From: Dongia deserti
GTDB taxonomy: Bacteria; Pseudomonadota; Alphaproteobacteria; Dongiales; Dongiaceae
Length of the DNA stretch: 64,000 nucleotides
Direction: 5' to 3'
Assembly: GCF_003574735.1 (NCBI RefSeq)
Contig: NZ_QORW01000021.1
Span: 40,901 to 104,900, forward strand
The notes beneath the pieces are model-generated. The model was not told the DNA's origin. It saw only the letters and a list, made by a program, of their open reading frames with translations, and made no database searches. Position numbers and translations under genes: made by a program. Shown here in pieces: positions 44,602 through 53,685 of this stretch. Each line of letters starts with the position of its first letter. The first letter of the stretch is position 1.

Positions 44602-45509
44602 TCGCCCAGGCGATCATGGACGGGTTGATCGCGGGTGCCATGATCGGGCTCGGCGCCATCGGCATAACGCTGACCTATTCCATCCTGCGCTTCGCCAACT
44701 TCGCCCATGGAGAGCTGCTCAGCTGGGGCGCCTATATCGCGCTCGCGCTGAGCGACGGGCTCGGCTATCTCTCCGCCAGCCTCATGCTACCGGTCGGCCC
44801 GTTCTCCTTCGGCTGGTCGCTCCCGCTCGCCGCCATTCTCGCCGTCGCGCTCACCGGCACGCTCGCGTTGCTCGCCGATGCGCTGCTGTTCGGCCGGTTG
44901 CGGGCCAAGGGCGGAACGATCATCATTATGGTGATGGCGAGCTTCGGCGCGGCGCTGACGCTGCGCAGCCTGCTCGAATTCCTCTTCTCGACCAAGCCAG
45001 CGTATTACAGCAAGGCCTTGCAGATCGCTCTGCCGCTGGGCGGCGAGATGCGCGCGACGCCGGACCAACTCCTGACCCTCGGCCTCGCGGCGGTGCTGGT
45101 GATCGCGATCCATCTGCTGCTGACGCGCAGCGCGACCGGTCGATCGATGCGGGCGGTCAGCGAGAACCAGCAGCTGGCCGGGATCGTCGGCATCGATGTC
45201 CGCAGGATCATCCGCATCGTCTGGCTGCTGGGGGCTGGCCTTGCCTGTGTTGCCGGCATCATGGCCGGGCTGGTCGTCCAGATCCGTCCGCATATGGGGC
45301 ACGATCTGTTGCTGCCCCTGTTTGCCGCCGCGATCCTGGGCGGGATCGGTAGCGTGCCGGGTGCCATGCTGGCCGGACTCATCGTCGGGCTCAGCGAGGC
45401 CATTGCCGTCCAGGTGATCGGCGCCGAATGGCGCGCCGCTGTCGCCTTTGTCATCCTGGTTGCGGTCCTACTGACGCGTCCGCAAGGCCTGCTCGGGAGG
45501 GCGGCATGA
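44598..45509 (+). CDS. Branched-chain-type ABC permease, LivH type
   Basis: This 303-residue inner-membrane protein has about eight helices and the LivH hallmarks GAIGITLTYSILRFANFAHGE, RAVSENQQLAGIVGIDVRR and LGGIGSVPGAMLAGLIVG. It is coupled to LivF by ATGA and to the next permease by the same overlap. It forms the channel with the LivM-type subunit. Confidence 0.93.
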   Translation: MIAQAIMDGLIAGAMIGLGAIGITLTYSILRFANFAHGELLSWGAYIALALSDGLGYLSASLMLPVGPFSFGWSLPLAAILAVALTGTLALLADALLFGRLRAKGGTIIIMVMASFGAALTLRSLLEFLFSTKPAYYSKALQIALPLGGEMRATPDQLLTLGLAAVLVIAIHLLLTRSATGRSMRAVSENQQLAGIVGIDVRRIIRIVWLLGAGLACVAGIMAGLVVQIRPHMGHDLLLPLFAAAILGGIGSVPGAMLAGLIVGLSEAIAVQVIGAEWRAAVAFVILVAVLLTRPQGLLGRAA

Positions 45510-46507
45510 GCGTGGAGCTGGTCAGCTATGGCGCCTTCTTCCTTACCATCGCGCTGACCTACGCCATCATGTGCCTCGGCCTCAACGTGCAATGGGGCCA
45601 GACGGGCTTGTTCAATGTCGGTGTCGCCGGCTTCGTTGCCATCGGCGCCTACGTCTCTGCCATCCTGACGACGCCCGCCACCGAAAGTCACCTGGGTGGC
45701 TATGGCATGCCGATCGTGATCGGTTGGCTGGGCGGCGCGCTGGCCGCCGCTCTCATCTCCTTCCTGATCGGCGCCCTGACCATCCGGCTGCGCGCCGATT
45801 ATCTCGCCATCGCCACCTTTGGCGTCGCGGTGGTCGTGCAGCTCTGCGCGCTCAATCTCGAGCCGGTGACCGGCGGTCCGTTCGGGATTGGCTTCATCCC
45901 GCGGCCGTTTGCCGGCCTGGCGGGCAGCCCCCTGGCTTTCAGCCTGCTCAACCTCGGCGTCCTGATCGCTGTTGTCGCGGCGGTTTATCTGTCGCTGGAG
46001 CGACTGGTGCGCAGCCCCTGGGGCCGCGTGCTGCGCGCCATCCGCGAAGACGAGACCGCCGCGTTCGCCCTCGGCAAAAACGCCGTGCGGTTCCGTTTGC
46101 AAGCATTTGCCATTGGCGGCGGCGTCATGGGTTTGGCGGGCGCCGTGCATGCGCATTTCATTGGCTTCGTCGCACCGGACAATTACGTACCCATTCTCAC
46201 ATTCCAGGTTTGGGCGATGCTGATCGTCGGCGGTTCCGGCAACAACCGCGGCGCGATCCTGGGCGCGGTGCTGGTGTGGGGCGTGTGGACGGCCTCGGCC
46301 GCTGCGATCTCGGTCCTGTTCCCGCCGGAACAGCAGGCGCGCGCCGCAGCGCTACAGATCGTCATGGTCGGCCTCGCCCTGTGCGCCGTGCTGCTGCTGC
46401 GGCCACGCGGCCTGCTCGGCGAAGTGCGCGTGGTGTCCCGTTACCTGGATCCTTCTGCCCGCAGATTTCCAGCCCAAGAGATTGCGACCGATGCCCGCAA
46501 ACCCTGA
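45506..46507 (+). CDS. Branched-chain-type ABC permease, LivM type
   Basis: This 333-residue inner-membrane subunit has the LivM hallmarks NVQWGQTGLFNVGVAGFVAIG, GALTIRLRADYLAIATFG, RAIREDETAAFALGKN and IVGGSGNNRGAILG. The ATG at 45506 has GGGAGGG 5 bases upstream. Its end overlaps the start of the AKR-RidA gene by 17 bp, tying the enzyme to the importer. Confidence 0.92.
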   Translation: MSVELVSYGAFFLTIALTYAIMCLGLNVQWGQTGLFNVGVAGFVAIGAYVSAILTTPATESHLGGYGMPIVIGWLGGALAAALISFLIGALTIRLRADYLAIATFGVAVVVQLCALNLEPVTGGPFGIGFIPRPFAGLAGSPLAFSLLNLGVLIAVVAAVYLSLERLVRSPWGRVLRAIREDETAAFALGKNAVRFRLQAFAIGGGVMGLAGAVHAHFIGFVAPDNYVPILTFQVWAMLIVGGSGNNRGAILGAVLVWGVWTASAAAISVLFPPEQQARAAALQIVMVGLALCAVLLLRPRGLLGEVRVVSRYLDPSARRFPAQEIATDARKP

Positions 46508-47954
46508 GCGCACCCTCCTTTGCGGCGGACTCGAAATAAGCCGCCTAGTCTGCGGCCTCTGGCAAGTCGCGGACATGGAAAAGAACGGGCAGCCGCTCGA
46601 TCCCGTGCGCGCGGCCGACGCGCTCGAAGACTATGCCAAAGCGGGCTTCGATACCTTCGACATGGCGGATCACTATGGCAGTGCGGAACTGATCACCGGG
46701 CGCCTGCTGCAGCGTTACGCCGGAGCGAACAAACGCCCCGTCGCCTTCACCAAGTGGTGCCCCGAGCCGGATTCGATGACTGCCGAGGTCGTGCGCAAAG
46801 GCATCACTGAGAGGCTCGAGCGGCTTGGCGTCAGCAAGGTCGATTTGCTTCAGTTCCATTGGTGGACGTTCGAGCATCCGGCTTGGCTCGACGCGTTGCA
46901 CGAGATGGCCGCGCTGCGAAAGGAAGGATTGATCGCCTCGATCGGCGTTACCAACTTCGATGCCGCGCACCTGGCGCTGGCGCTCGCCGACGGCATACCC
47001 ATCGTCAGCAACCAGGTCTCCTTTTCGCTGATCGACCGGCGCGCGGCCGGTGCGCTATCTGAACTCTGCCGGCTAAAGAACGTGACGCTTCTCGCCTATG
47101 GCACGCTCTGCGGCGGCTTCCTGTCCGAGAAATGGCTCGGCAAGCCGGAGCCGACCGAAATCCGGGATTGGAGCCGCTCCAAGTACAAACGCTTCATCGA
47201 TGCTGCGGGTGGTTGGCAAGCGTTCCAATGTGTGCTCGCCGCCGCTGATCGCGTGGCGCGCAAGCATAAGGTCTCGATCGCCAACGTAGCCACCCGCTGG
47301 GTGCTCGATCACGAAGCCGTCGCCGCCTGCATCATCGGCGCAAGGCTGGGCGAAAGTGAGCATCGGGTTGATAATCTCAAGGTCTTCAGTTTCGCGCTGG
47401 ACGCCGAGGATAGGGCGTTGCTCGCTGATAGCTTCGCCGGCACCAAGCCCGTTCCTGGCGACTGCGGGGACGAATACCGCAAGCCGCCCTATCTCACCGC
47501 CTCCGGCGATCTCAGCCATCATCTGAGCGCGATTCCATCGATCTTCGCCGGCACCCCGGTGCCGCAACGGCCCGGCCGGCAACGCGTCTCATCCGGCAGC
47601 GTATGGGAGCCGATCGCCGGCTACAGCCGCGCGGTACGGGTGAAGAACGTGATTCATGTCTCCGGAACGACGGCGACTCATGGTGCCAACCACTGCGTGG
47701 CGCCGGGCGACGCCGGCGCGCAGACGACTTATATCCTGGACAAGATCGCCGCTGCGATCGCCGCGCTGGGCGGCACGATGAACGACGTTGTGCGCACCCG
47801 CATCTATCTGCGGGATGGAGCGAAGTGGGAGCCTGTGTCTCGCGCCCACGGGCGCGTGTTCGGGCAAGTCATGCCGGCCAACACGCTGATCGAGGCCGGC
47901 AACCTGATCGGCGACTACGAGGTCGAGATCGAAGCGGAAGCGATCGTTGACTGA
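46491..47954 (+). CDS. Aldo/keto reductase 2 fused to a RidA (YjgF/UK114) domain
   Basis: This 487-residue fusion has residues 1-335 as an aldo/keto reductase: FDMADHYG with Asp and Tyr, AFTKWCPE with Lys, LQFHWWTF with His, and IIGARLGESEHR at the cofactor site. Residues about 375-487 form a RidA domain: VIHVSGTTATHG, the conserved Arg in DVVRTRIYL and the C-terminal EVEIEAEAIV Glu. RidA proteins hydrolyse reactive enamines/imines. The fusion suggests an oxidised product that is an imine or carbonyl. It is the last gene of the Liv operon and paralogous in its first half to the AKR at 40780. Confidence 0.92.
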   Translation: MPANPERTLLCGGLEISRLVCGLWQVADMEKNGQPLDPVRAADALEDYAKAGFDTFDMADHYGSAELITGRLLQRYAGANKRPVAFTKWCPEPDSMTAEVVRKGITERLERLGVSKVDLLQFHWWTFEHPAWLDALHEMAALRKEGLIASIGVTNFDAAHLALALADGIPIVSNQVSFSLIDRRAAGALSELCRLKNVTLLAYGTLCGGFLSEKWLGKPEPTEIRDWSRSKYKRFIDAAGGWQAFQCVLAAADRVARKHKVSIANVATRWVLDHEAVAACIIGARLGESEHRVDNLKVFSFALDAEDRALLADSFAGTKPVPGDCGDEYRKPPYLTASGDLSHHLSAIPSIFAGTPVPQRPGRQRVSSGSVWEPIAGYSRAVRVKNVIHVSGTTATHGANHCVAPGDAGAQTTYILDKIAAAIAALGGTMNDVVRTRIYLRDGAKWEPVSRAHGRVFGQVMPANTLIEAGNLIGDYEVEIEAEAIVD

Positions 47955-48017
47955 TGCCGCTCGCCGCTTGAAACGCTAGAGGCGATAGCCAAGCCGCCTG
48001 CAGAATGATCGGCGTCG

Positions 48018-50453
48018 TCACTCTATGGTGACCTGATACCGGCAACAGGAGGTCAGGTAGAGGTACTCGTACTCTGTCCGCTCCGAGACGCTGCGCTTTC
48101 GAAAAATGCTGCCGCAATCCGAGCCCCAATCCCTCCAGCGATAGCAGATAAGTCCATCCTCAAGATAACTGATCGTGGCCGAATCCATACCATAATCACC
48201 CGCTGTCTGAGCGCTTCCATCGCGCGCGATCGTGTCTACATAAGATTTGCCGGTATCCAGATCACGAGCATGCACCTTGTGCCCGAACGTCAGCGCCTTT
48301 AGATCTGCAGTCGTCAACCGCTCGTAACCTGACGCGCTGGCCAAGAATCCAAACTCAGGGAACCCCGCGCTCGCTAGGTCCTTCAGCCATCGCTCGAGAA
48401 CCGCATGGTCTTTGTAGGGCCAGTCCAACCACCAGGCCCTTTCTGTAGCAAGCGACCAATTCGGCTTCTGCTCTCGAAGCGTGTCCAGCGCCAGGCGGGC
48501 CGCATCCATGCGACCCAGCCGCACGTTGTCCGCGGCGATATAGAGATATACTTCGGCCGGAAATTCGCGGCTCAGTTTGATATGCCGTTCGGCCTGCGCG
48601 ATCGACTTCTCATACTCGCCCGTCAAATAATACGCCCACGCCAATATCCGAGTGTTGCGATATAGATCGGGGGCAAGCGCCAGTGTGCTTTGAACCCACT
48701 CGATGGCTCGTTCTGGATTGCCTGCGGCGATCTGTACGCGCGCGAGGAACGACCTCATATTTGCGTCATGAGGATTGAGCGCGACCGCGATTTCCGCATC
48801 CCGGATGGCGTGCACGAAGTTTCCCTCGTGCCAGTGGATGTATGCCATCAGCCAATGCCCCAGCCACTGAACCACGGGAGGCGCGTTTTCCGAGGCAAGG
48901 GCTGCGCGCGCATACTCGCCCGCCATGCGCCGCTCGAAGGCAGGCTTGCCGGCCTCATACTGCCATGGTCGCATGAAGTGATACCAGCCAAGTTGGACCT
49001 TCAGCAGGCTTGAATCCGGGAATTTTTCGAGGCCTTCCCGCCAGATCGCACCGGCACGATCGTGCTCCTCGATGCTTGCCCATCGGGCAAAGAGCTCGTG
49101 GCCTTTCAAATAATAATCGTACTCGGTCAGCCGGGCCGCCGGCTTGCCCTTCAGCCGCTCATATTCAGCCTGCTTGATCGCTCCCTTCTCGCCGGTCAGG
49201 GAGACGATGATCTTTCGGACCGACTGATCCTGCAGCGCCGCAGGATCGGTTCCTTCGTATCCATCCGCCCAGATATGCCGCCCCGTGTCCGCATCGACCA
49301 GCTGGGCATTGACGCGCAAGCCGCTGCCCTTTCTTTGCACGCTGCCGAGCAGGACATAGTTGGCGCCGATTTCCCGCGCGGCCTCCGCCGGATCCTCGAA
49401 CTCACCGCTTACCTTGCGGGACACCACATGAAAATCTGGAAAACGTGAGGCCATCGTTATGGCCTGATCGGTGATGCCATCGGCAAGAACCTTTAACGCC
49501 GGATCGGCGCCGAGATTTCCGAATGGCATGACGGCCAACGATGGGAATCCATCATCAGTCGATGACCGCAAATAGAATTGCAATGTCGCCGCGCCAATAA
49601 GCAGGACGGCTAGGCCCACCAGTGCGAGATGCCAGGGCTTGAGGACCCGCTTGCGCCCTCGCGCCCGATCGGGAGCCGACATGCCCGCAGAAGCGATCGC
49701 TGCGCCACCAATCGACCGCGGCAAATGCTTATCCGTGCCGTTCGCAGTTCGCTGAATCTCCTTCAATAGCAGGTCCGTTTCTGGCTCCGGATCGACATCG
49801 AGTTCGCGCCGAAGCGCTTCGCGGCAGACCTGGTACTGGCGGAGTGCTCGATCACGCTGGCCGGCGGCGGTATAGAGGCGCATCAGGACCCGATGGCTTT
49901 CCTCGCGTAGCGGATCGATCTCGATCATCCGCTGGGCGGCTGCGACCGCGCGCTCGCCATCCTGGCATTCGGTAAGCTTCGTCAGGACGTCGATCGCGAG
50001 ATCCCGAAGTCGCGTCCGCTCAATGGCAATCAAGCCGGCAAATTCCGGATCCGACAGGCTCTGTCCGTCCAGCAGATCACCACGATAGAGCGCCGCTGCC
50101 TCTTCGAGCGCGCCGGCCGAAGCCAGTCGCTGGAACTCTACGACATCGATCGTGACCGCCGTTTTGTCCATCCCGACGGTTTCGCGGTCTGCCCGGAGCG
50201 GGTTCCCATCCCCAAGCAGCTTACGTAAATCAGCCAATGCCTGACGGAGGCTGGCCCTCGCCTGCTCCTCGCCCCTGTCGCCCCACAGCAGCCCTGACAG
50301 CTTCTCCCGCGCCCATGCCTTTCCACTCGAGAGCGCAAGGCACGCCAGCAAGGTGCGCAGCTTCTTTCCGGGCGGCGTCACGTCGCGCCCGTCCGCGGCC
50401 CGCACGTCGATAGGGCCAAGAAGCCGGATCGTTAGCTGTCCCTGAGCCTTCAT
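48018..50453 (-). CDS. Membrane-anchored BTAD/TPR transcriptional regulator
   Basis: This 811-residue one-component regulator has an N-terminal winged helix (LTIRLLGPIDVRAADG, GKKLRTLLACLALSSGKAW, ALADLRKLLGDGNPL), then a bacterial transcriptional activator domain to about 235. One transmembrane helix lies near 272-292 (ALVGLAVLLIGAATLQF). A TolB/CadC-like periplasmic segment follows (SLAVMPFGNLGADPALKVLADG), then a TPR-rich region to about 720. A Cys-containing C-terminal domain (LICYRWRDWGSDCG) ends the protein. The layout is CadC-like: DNA binding inside, sensing outside. The ATG at 50453 is preferred to an upstream frame. Target genes are unknown. Confidence 0.9.
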   Translation of the reverse strand: MKAQGQLTIRLLGPIDVRAADGRDVTPPGKKLRTLLACLALSSGKAWAREKLSGLLWGDRGEEQARASLRQALADLRKLLGDGNPLRADRETVGMDKTAVTIDVVEFQRLASAGALEEAAALYRGDLLDGQSLSDPEFAGLIAIERTRLRDLAIDVLTKLTECQDGERAVAAAQRMIEIDPLREESHRVLMRLYTAAGQRDRALRQYQVCREALRRELDVDPEPETDLLLKEIQRTANGTDKHLPRSIGGAAIASAGMSAPDRARGRKRVLKPWHLALVGLAVLLIGAATLQFYLRSSTDDGFPSLAVMPFGNLGADPALKVLADGITDQAITMASRFPDFHVVSRKVSGEFEDPAEAAREIGANYVLLGSVQRKGSGLRVNAQLVDADTGRHIWADGYEGTDPAALQDQSVRKIIVSLTGEKGAIKQAEYERLKGKPAARLTEYDYYLKGHELFARWASIEEHDRAGAIWREGLEKFPDSSLLKVQLGWYHFMRPWQYEAGKPAFERRMAGEYARAALASENAPPVVQWLGHWLMAYIHWHEGNFVHAIRDAEIAVALNPHDANMRSFLARVQIAAGNPERAIEWVQSTLALAPDLYRNTRILAWAYYLTGEYEKSIAQAERHIKLSREFPAEVYLYIAADNVRLGRMDAARLALDTLREQKPNWSLATERAWWLDWPYKDHAVLERWLKDLASAGFPEFGFLASASGYERLTTADLKALTFGHKVHARDLDTGKSYVDTIARDGSAQTAGDYGMDSATISYLEDGLICYRWRDWGSDCGSIFRKRSVSERTEYEYLYLTSCCRYQVTIE

Positions 50454-50629
50454 GAGCCGCGTCCGTGCCGGCAAGCAAGAGGCGATGCGAATTTTACGCG
50501 CATCTGACGCTCTCGGCAATTCATGCGCGCCGCCTTCTTACGGTCACCTCACGCACGTCTGCTTCAATCGAACTTGGTCCGAGCGACGAAGGACCTCCGG
50601 AAATGCCACATTCATGGGGTCAGGGATCC

Positions 50630-50854
50630 ATGTTTCAGATCATGATGCTTGTCTGCTCGATCAGCATCCCGCCTGCAGATTGTCAGACCGATACCGCCAT
50701 CAAAATTATCCTCGGCCCAGAAGCCGCAAACGAGGTGCAGTGCGGGCTGTACGGTCAAGCCTATTTTGCCGAAATGGGACAGTACAAGTTGACCGGTGGC
50801 GAATATTTGAAGGTAACGTGCACCCGCACATCCATTGGCAAGACCGCCGGCTAA
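50630..50854 (+). CDS. Small exported hypothetical protein
   Basis: This 74-residue protein has a short hydrophobic N-terminus (MFQIMMLVCSISIPPADC). A small domain follows with three further Cys-containing or polar motifs (EVQCGLYGQAYFAE, GEYLKVTCTRT). Cysteines suggest a disulfide in the periplasm. AGGGA lies before the ATG at 50630; an ATG at 50603 is an alternative. The gene is divergent from the BTAD regulator, 176 bp away. Function is unknown. Confidence 0.65.
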   Translation: MFQIMMLVCSISIPPADCQTDTAIKIILGPEAANEVQCGLYGQAYFAEMGQYKLTGGEYLKVTCTRTSIGKTAG

Positions 50855-51258
50855 GCCTCATCATTACGGTAGTCGGGCTGAACTGCGACCTAAGCTGAGC
50901 CGCTCGTACCAGCCAGAGATACCCTGGGGCATGTTGGAACTGCTTCCGATCCGAGCGGCTGACATTCAAAGAAGCCTGCAGTCGCGACGTATTGCGAAGC
51001 CAGCGTCCAGGCCAGGCCGCGGTGGGGTTCTTAGAGATACCCCGTTCATCGCGAAGTTGTTTTGACTCTCTGGACCAGAATTGGTTTAATTGGCTCTGAA
51101 ATGGCACAGAAGCGGTCTAGCGGCTTGCCGTTACCGGTCGCCACCGTGGTCCGGCCGCCGGGAAATGGCTAGGATGGACCTTCTGTGGCGTCCGGCCGGT
51201 CAGGGAGCGCGCCGGCAGCGATTCCGATGTCAACGCCAAAGCAAGGGAGAGCGGAGGG
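50855..51258. other. Intergenic stretch holding a promoter
   Basis: No gene is supported. The stretch holds the promoter at 51062-51090 and about 160 nt of leader before the dehydrogenase gene. Confidence 0.45.
51062..51090 (+). promoter_or_regulatory. Sigma-70-like promoter of the acyl-CoA dehydrogenase gene
   Basis: TTGACT at 51062-51067 and TTTAAT at 51085-51090 are separated by 17 bp, each differing from consensus at one position. The expected start is near 51097. Confidence 0.6.
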
Positions 51259-52659
51259 ATGAGCGACATCAAGATGTGGGGCAAGGAACCGTTCTGGGGC
51301 CTCGGCTACGAGTTCGATCCGCAATGGCTTTTGACCGACGAGCAGAAGCAGCTGCAGAAGACGCTGATCGAGCTCTGCCAGACCGTGATGCGCGAAAATG
51401 CGGTGGAGAGCGACCGCAAGCTGCTCTACCCGCGCAAGAACTTCCAGGCGCTCGCCAAGCATGGCTTCCTCGGCCTGATCGCGCCCAAGGAACTGGGCGG
51501 CCTGGGCCAGAACCACGTGGCCGCAGCAATGGCCGTGGAGACCATCGCGCGCTACGGCTGCCCCTCGACCGCCATGTGCTACACCATGCATCTGGGCGCG
51601 GTCGCAGCCGCCCTCTTCCGCCATCACGACAATCCGGCGCTCAAGGACATCCTGAGCCGCCTCGACAAGGACTGCCTGGTCGGCACCTTGTCGTACTCCG
51701 ATCCTGAGACCGGCAGCCACTTCTGGTATCCGGTCTCCTCCAGCGCCAAGAAGGTGGCCGGCGGCTGGCAGGTGACCAAGAAGGCGTCCTGGACCACCTC
51801 CGGCGGTTTCGCCGATTGGTACATCGTCCAAACCACCTCGCCCGATTTCGGCGGCAACTACGCCAATCTCTCCTGCTTCCTCATCATGGGCAACGAGGTG
51901 GAAGCCGATCCCGCCAACTGGGACGGCCTCGGCCTGCGCGGCAACCAGTCCGGCCCGCTCGTCGTCAACAACAAGACGATCCCCGAGGAACGCCTGGTCG
52001 GCCCGATCAATGACGGTGCCAATTCCAACGACGAGTGCGTGGATCCGTTCTTCCTGCTGTGCTCCTCGGCCTGCTGGAACGGCATCTCCATGGCGATGAT
52101 CGATATCGCCAAGTCGCACACCACCAAGAAGAAGCACGTCGACGTCGGCCTGCGCGTGTGTGACTACCCGACCATCCAGGACTATGTGGGCGAGGCGATC
52201 ATCGACACCAATGCCTGCCGCCTGATGGACTTCTCCATGGCCCAGGCGATGGATGCGGCGACCAACGACTGCGACTGGTCGATCCACAAGGATCTGAGCG
52301 TGCTGCCGCGCGCGCAATATCTCTCCTGGATGTGGCAGGTGAAGTTCGCCGCCGCCAAGAACGTGGCCCACGTCACCGATAAGATGCTGCATGCCTGCGG
52401 CGGCACCGGCTACAAGCCCGGCCTCGGCATCGAGCGCTACCTGCGCGACGGCAAGGCCGGCTGGGTCATGGGCCCCACCAACGAGGTGCTGCGCCAGTTC
52501 GTCGGCAAATACGCGCTGCTGGGCATCGAATCGCTCGACTACTGGAACCAGGCGATCAACGAGCGCGCCATTCAGAATGAAGTGAAGAAGATGACACCCG
52601 AGCAGAAGAAGACGCTCGCCCAACAGCTGATGTCCGACGCCGCCAAGGCAGCGGAGTAG
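51259..52659 (+). CDS. Acyl-CoA dehydrogenase-family protein
   Basis: This 466-residue flavoprotein has a helical N-terminal domain (LTDEQKQLQKTLIELCQTV), a middle beta domain (LVGTLSYSDPETGSHF, WQVTKKASWTTSGGFADWYIV) and a C-terminal helical domain. The latter contains HACGGTGYKPGLGIERYLRDG and GPTNEVLRQFVG, the position of the usual catalytic Glu. It is longer than typical members (about 380-400) because of N-terminal and C-terminal additions. It should oxidise an acyl-CoA or a related nitro/thioester substrate with FAD. GGGAGAGCGGAGGG lies before the ATG. It is monocistronic, with a promoter at 51062 and a terminator at 52678. Codon use is strongly biased to C-ending codons, which suggests high expression. 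Confidence 0.9.
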   Translation: MSDIKMWGKEPFWGLGYEFDPQWLLTDEQKQLQKTLIELCQTVMRENAVESDRKLLYPRKNFQALAKHGFLGLIAPKELGGLGQNHVAAAMAVETIARYGCPSTAMCYTMHLGAVAAALFRHHDNPALKDILSRLDKDCLVGTLSYSDPETGSHFWYPVSSSAKKVAGGWQVTKKASWTTSGGFADWYIVQTTSPDFGGNYANLSCFLIMGNEVEADPANWDGLGLRGNQSGPLVVNNKTIPEERLVGPINDGANSNDECVDPFFLLCSSACWNGISMAMIDIAKSHTTKKKHVDVGLRVCDYPTIQDYVGEAIIDTNACRLMDFSMAQAMDAATNDCDWSIHKDLSVLPRAQYLSWMWQVKFAAAKNVAHVTDKMLHACGGTGYKPGLGIERYLRDGKAGWVMGPTNEVLRQFVGKYALLGIESLDYWNQAINERAIQNEVKKMTPEQKKTLAQQLMSDAAKAAE

Positions 52660-52677
52660 TTTTCGACGATCCTGTCC

Positions 52678-52706
52678 AAAGGGCCGAGCGGTTGCTCGGC
52701 CCTTTT
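52678..52706 (+). terminator. Rho-independent terminator
   Basis: GGGCCGAGC (52681-52689) and GCTCGGCCC (52694-52702) are perfect 9-bp arms with a GGTT loop, flanked by AAA and TTTT. It lies 19 bp after the dehydrogenase stop. Confidence 0.92.
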
Positions 52707-52887
52707 GCTTTGGGGCATCGGGTGCCGGGAAGGGATCCTGCTCTAATCCCAGGTTAAGAGATCATTCCGCCCTTAACCCGGACTTAACGCTGAATTTCGG
52801 CGCCCCTCGGGCCCGTGGTTCAGGGCGGGTTCACCGCACATGGAGTTCAATTGCCCAAGCGCATTCTGTGTGTCTTGGGGTCACAGC

Positions 52888-53127
52888 ATGAACCAGATGG
52901 TGGTTGCCGCCGCGCAGCGGCAGATGAGTGAACTCGAACGGCTGATCGCCCAGCATTGGGCTCAGGTGGAACGGCTTGTCGCCGCCAACCGCGATGCCAC
53001 CCAGGCAACGCGCACGGTCCGCTCACTGGAGCAAACGCTCTTGCTGACGAAGGAGCACGTGCGCTTCCTGCTGCGGCACGAGGAGCCACCTGAAAGAGGG
53101 CCATGTGAAGATCATCAGCGAGGTTGA
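52888..53127 (+). CDS. Small helical hypothetical protein
   Basis: This 79-residue protein is mostly one long predicted helix or coiled coil (QRQMSELERLIAQHW, VRSLEQTLLLTKEHVRFLL) with a charged tail. A GGGG stands upstream of the ATG at 52888; an earlier ATG at 52840 is possible. Its end overlaps the next small gene by 23 bp, which supports a coupled pair. Function is unknown. Confidence 0.6.
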   Translation: MNQMVVAAAQRQMSELERLIAQHWAQVERLVAANRDATQATRTVRSLEQTLLLTKEHVRFLLRHEEPPERGPCEDHQRG

Positions 53128-53293
53128 GATCTGGAAGTCCGCCCGGCTGACGGTCGCGCTGTTCGGTGATCGTGCAACAGACCGCGCACAGAGGCGCGCG
53201 GAAGAGCGCGAGTCACGTGCCGATATCGACGGCTGGGTCAAGTGGATGCGCATTGCGGAAACGATTCTCGAAATCGAGCGTGTCCGCCTCTAG
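53105..53293 (+). CDS. Small hypothetical protein
   Basis: This 62-residue protein (SEVEIWKSARLTVALFGD, ERESRADIDGWVKWMRIAE) is amphipathic and helical. The pattern of a Trp-led start and a DxDGWxxWxRIxxTI core recurs in short alphaproteobacterial proteins. It begins with GTG inside the previous small gene, with AGAGGG upstream. Function is unknown. Confidence 0.65.
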   Translation: MKIISEVEIWKSARLTVALFGDRATDRAQRRAEERESRADIDGWVKWMRIAETILEIERVRL

Positions 53294-53685
53294 GATGCGG
53301 GCATCGCTGCCGGCGGCATGCACGGCATTTGGGGTTCGTGCAGAGGCCGCCGGCCCGCGCATCCACTTGAGGGCAAAGGATGCTGCGGATCGGGCAGTCT
53401 CGCGTCCCCCGCCTGAACTGCCGCTGAATAGCGCTAGGCCCGGCTGCCTCGAATCGCGGCGACTCCGATCATTCCGATGATCTCTTTCCTGGAGCATCCG
53501 GACGCCTTCGTTCGTCTGCTGATCGGCGTCGGCAGGGCGATACGGTCGAGCGATGAAGAGAGCGCCCGCCCTTGGGCGTACGACGATCCGCTGCCCTTGA
53601 TTGAAATAGGAAGAAGGCTGCGTCATCCCGACGCCATGGCCGTCACAAGACAGGCCTCGCCAGCACCTTCCGGCAGCGTCCTCGA
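53294..53685. other. Intergenic stretch, nothing recognised
   Basis: Open frames on both strands here lack ribosome binding sites and family motifs. No clear terminator is seen for either convergent neighbour. Confidence 0.4.
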
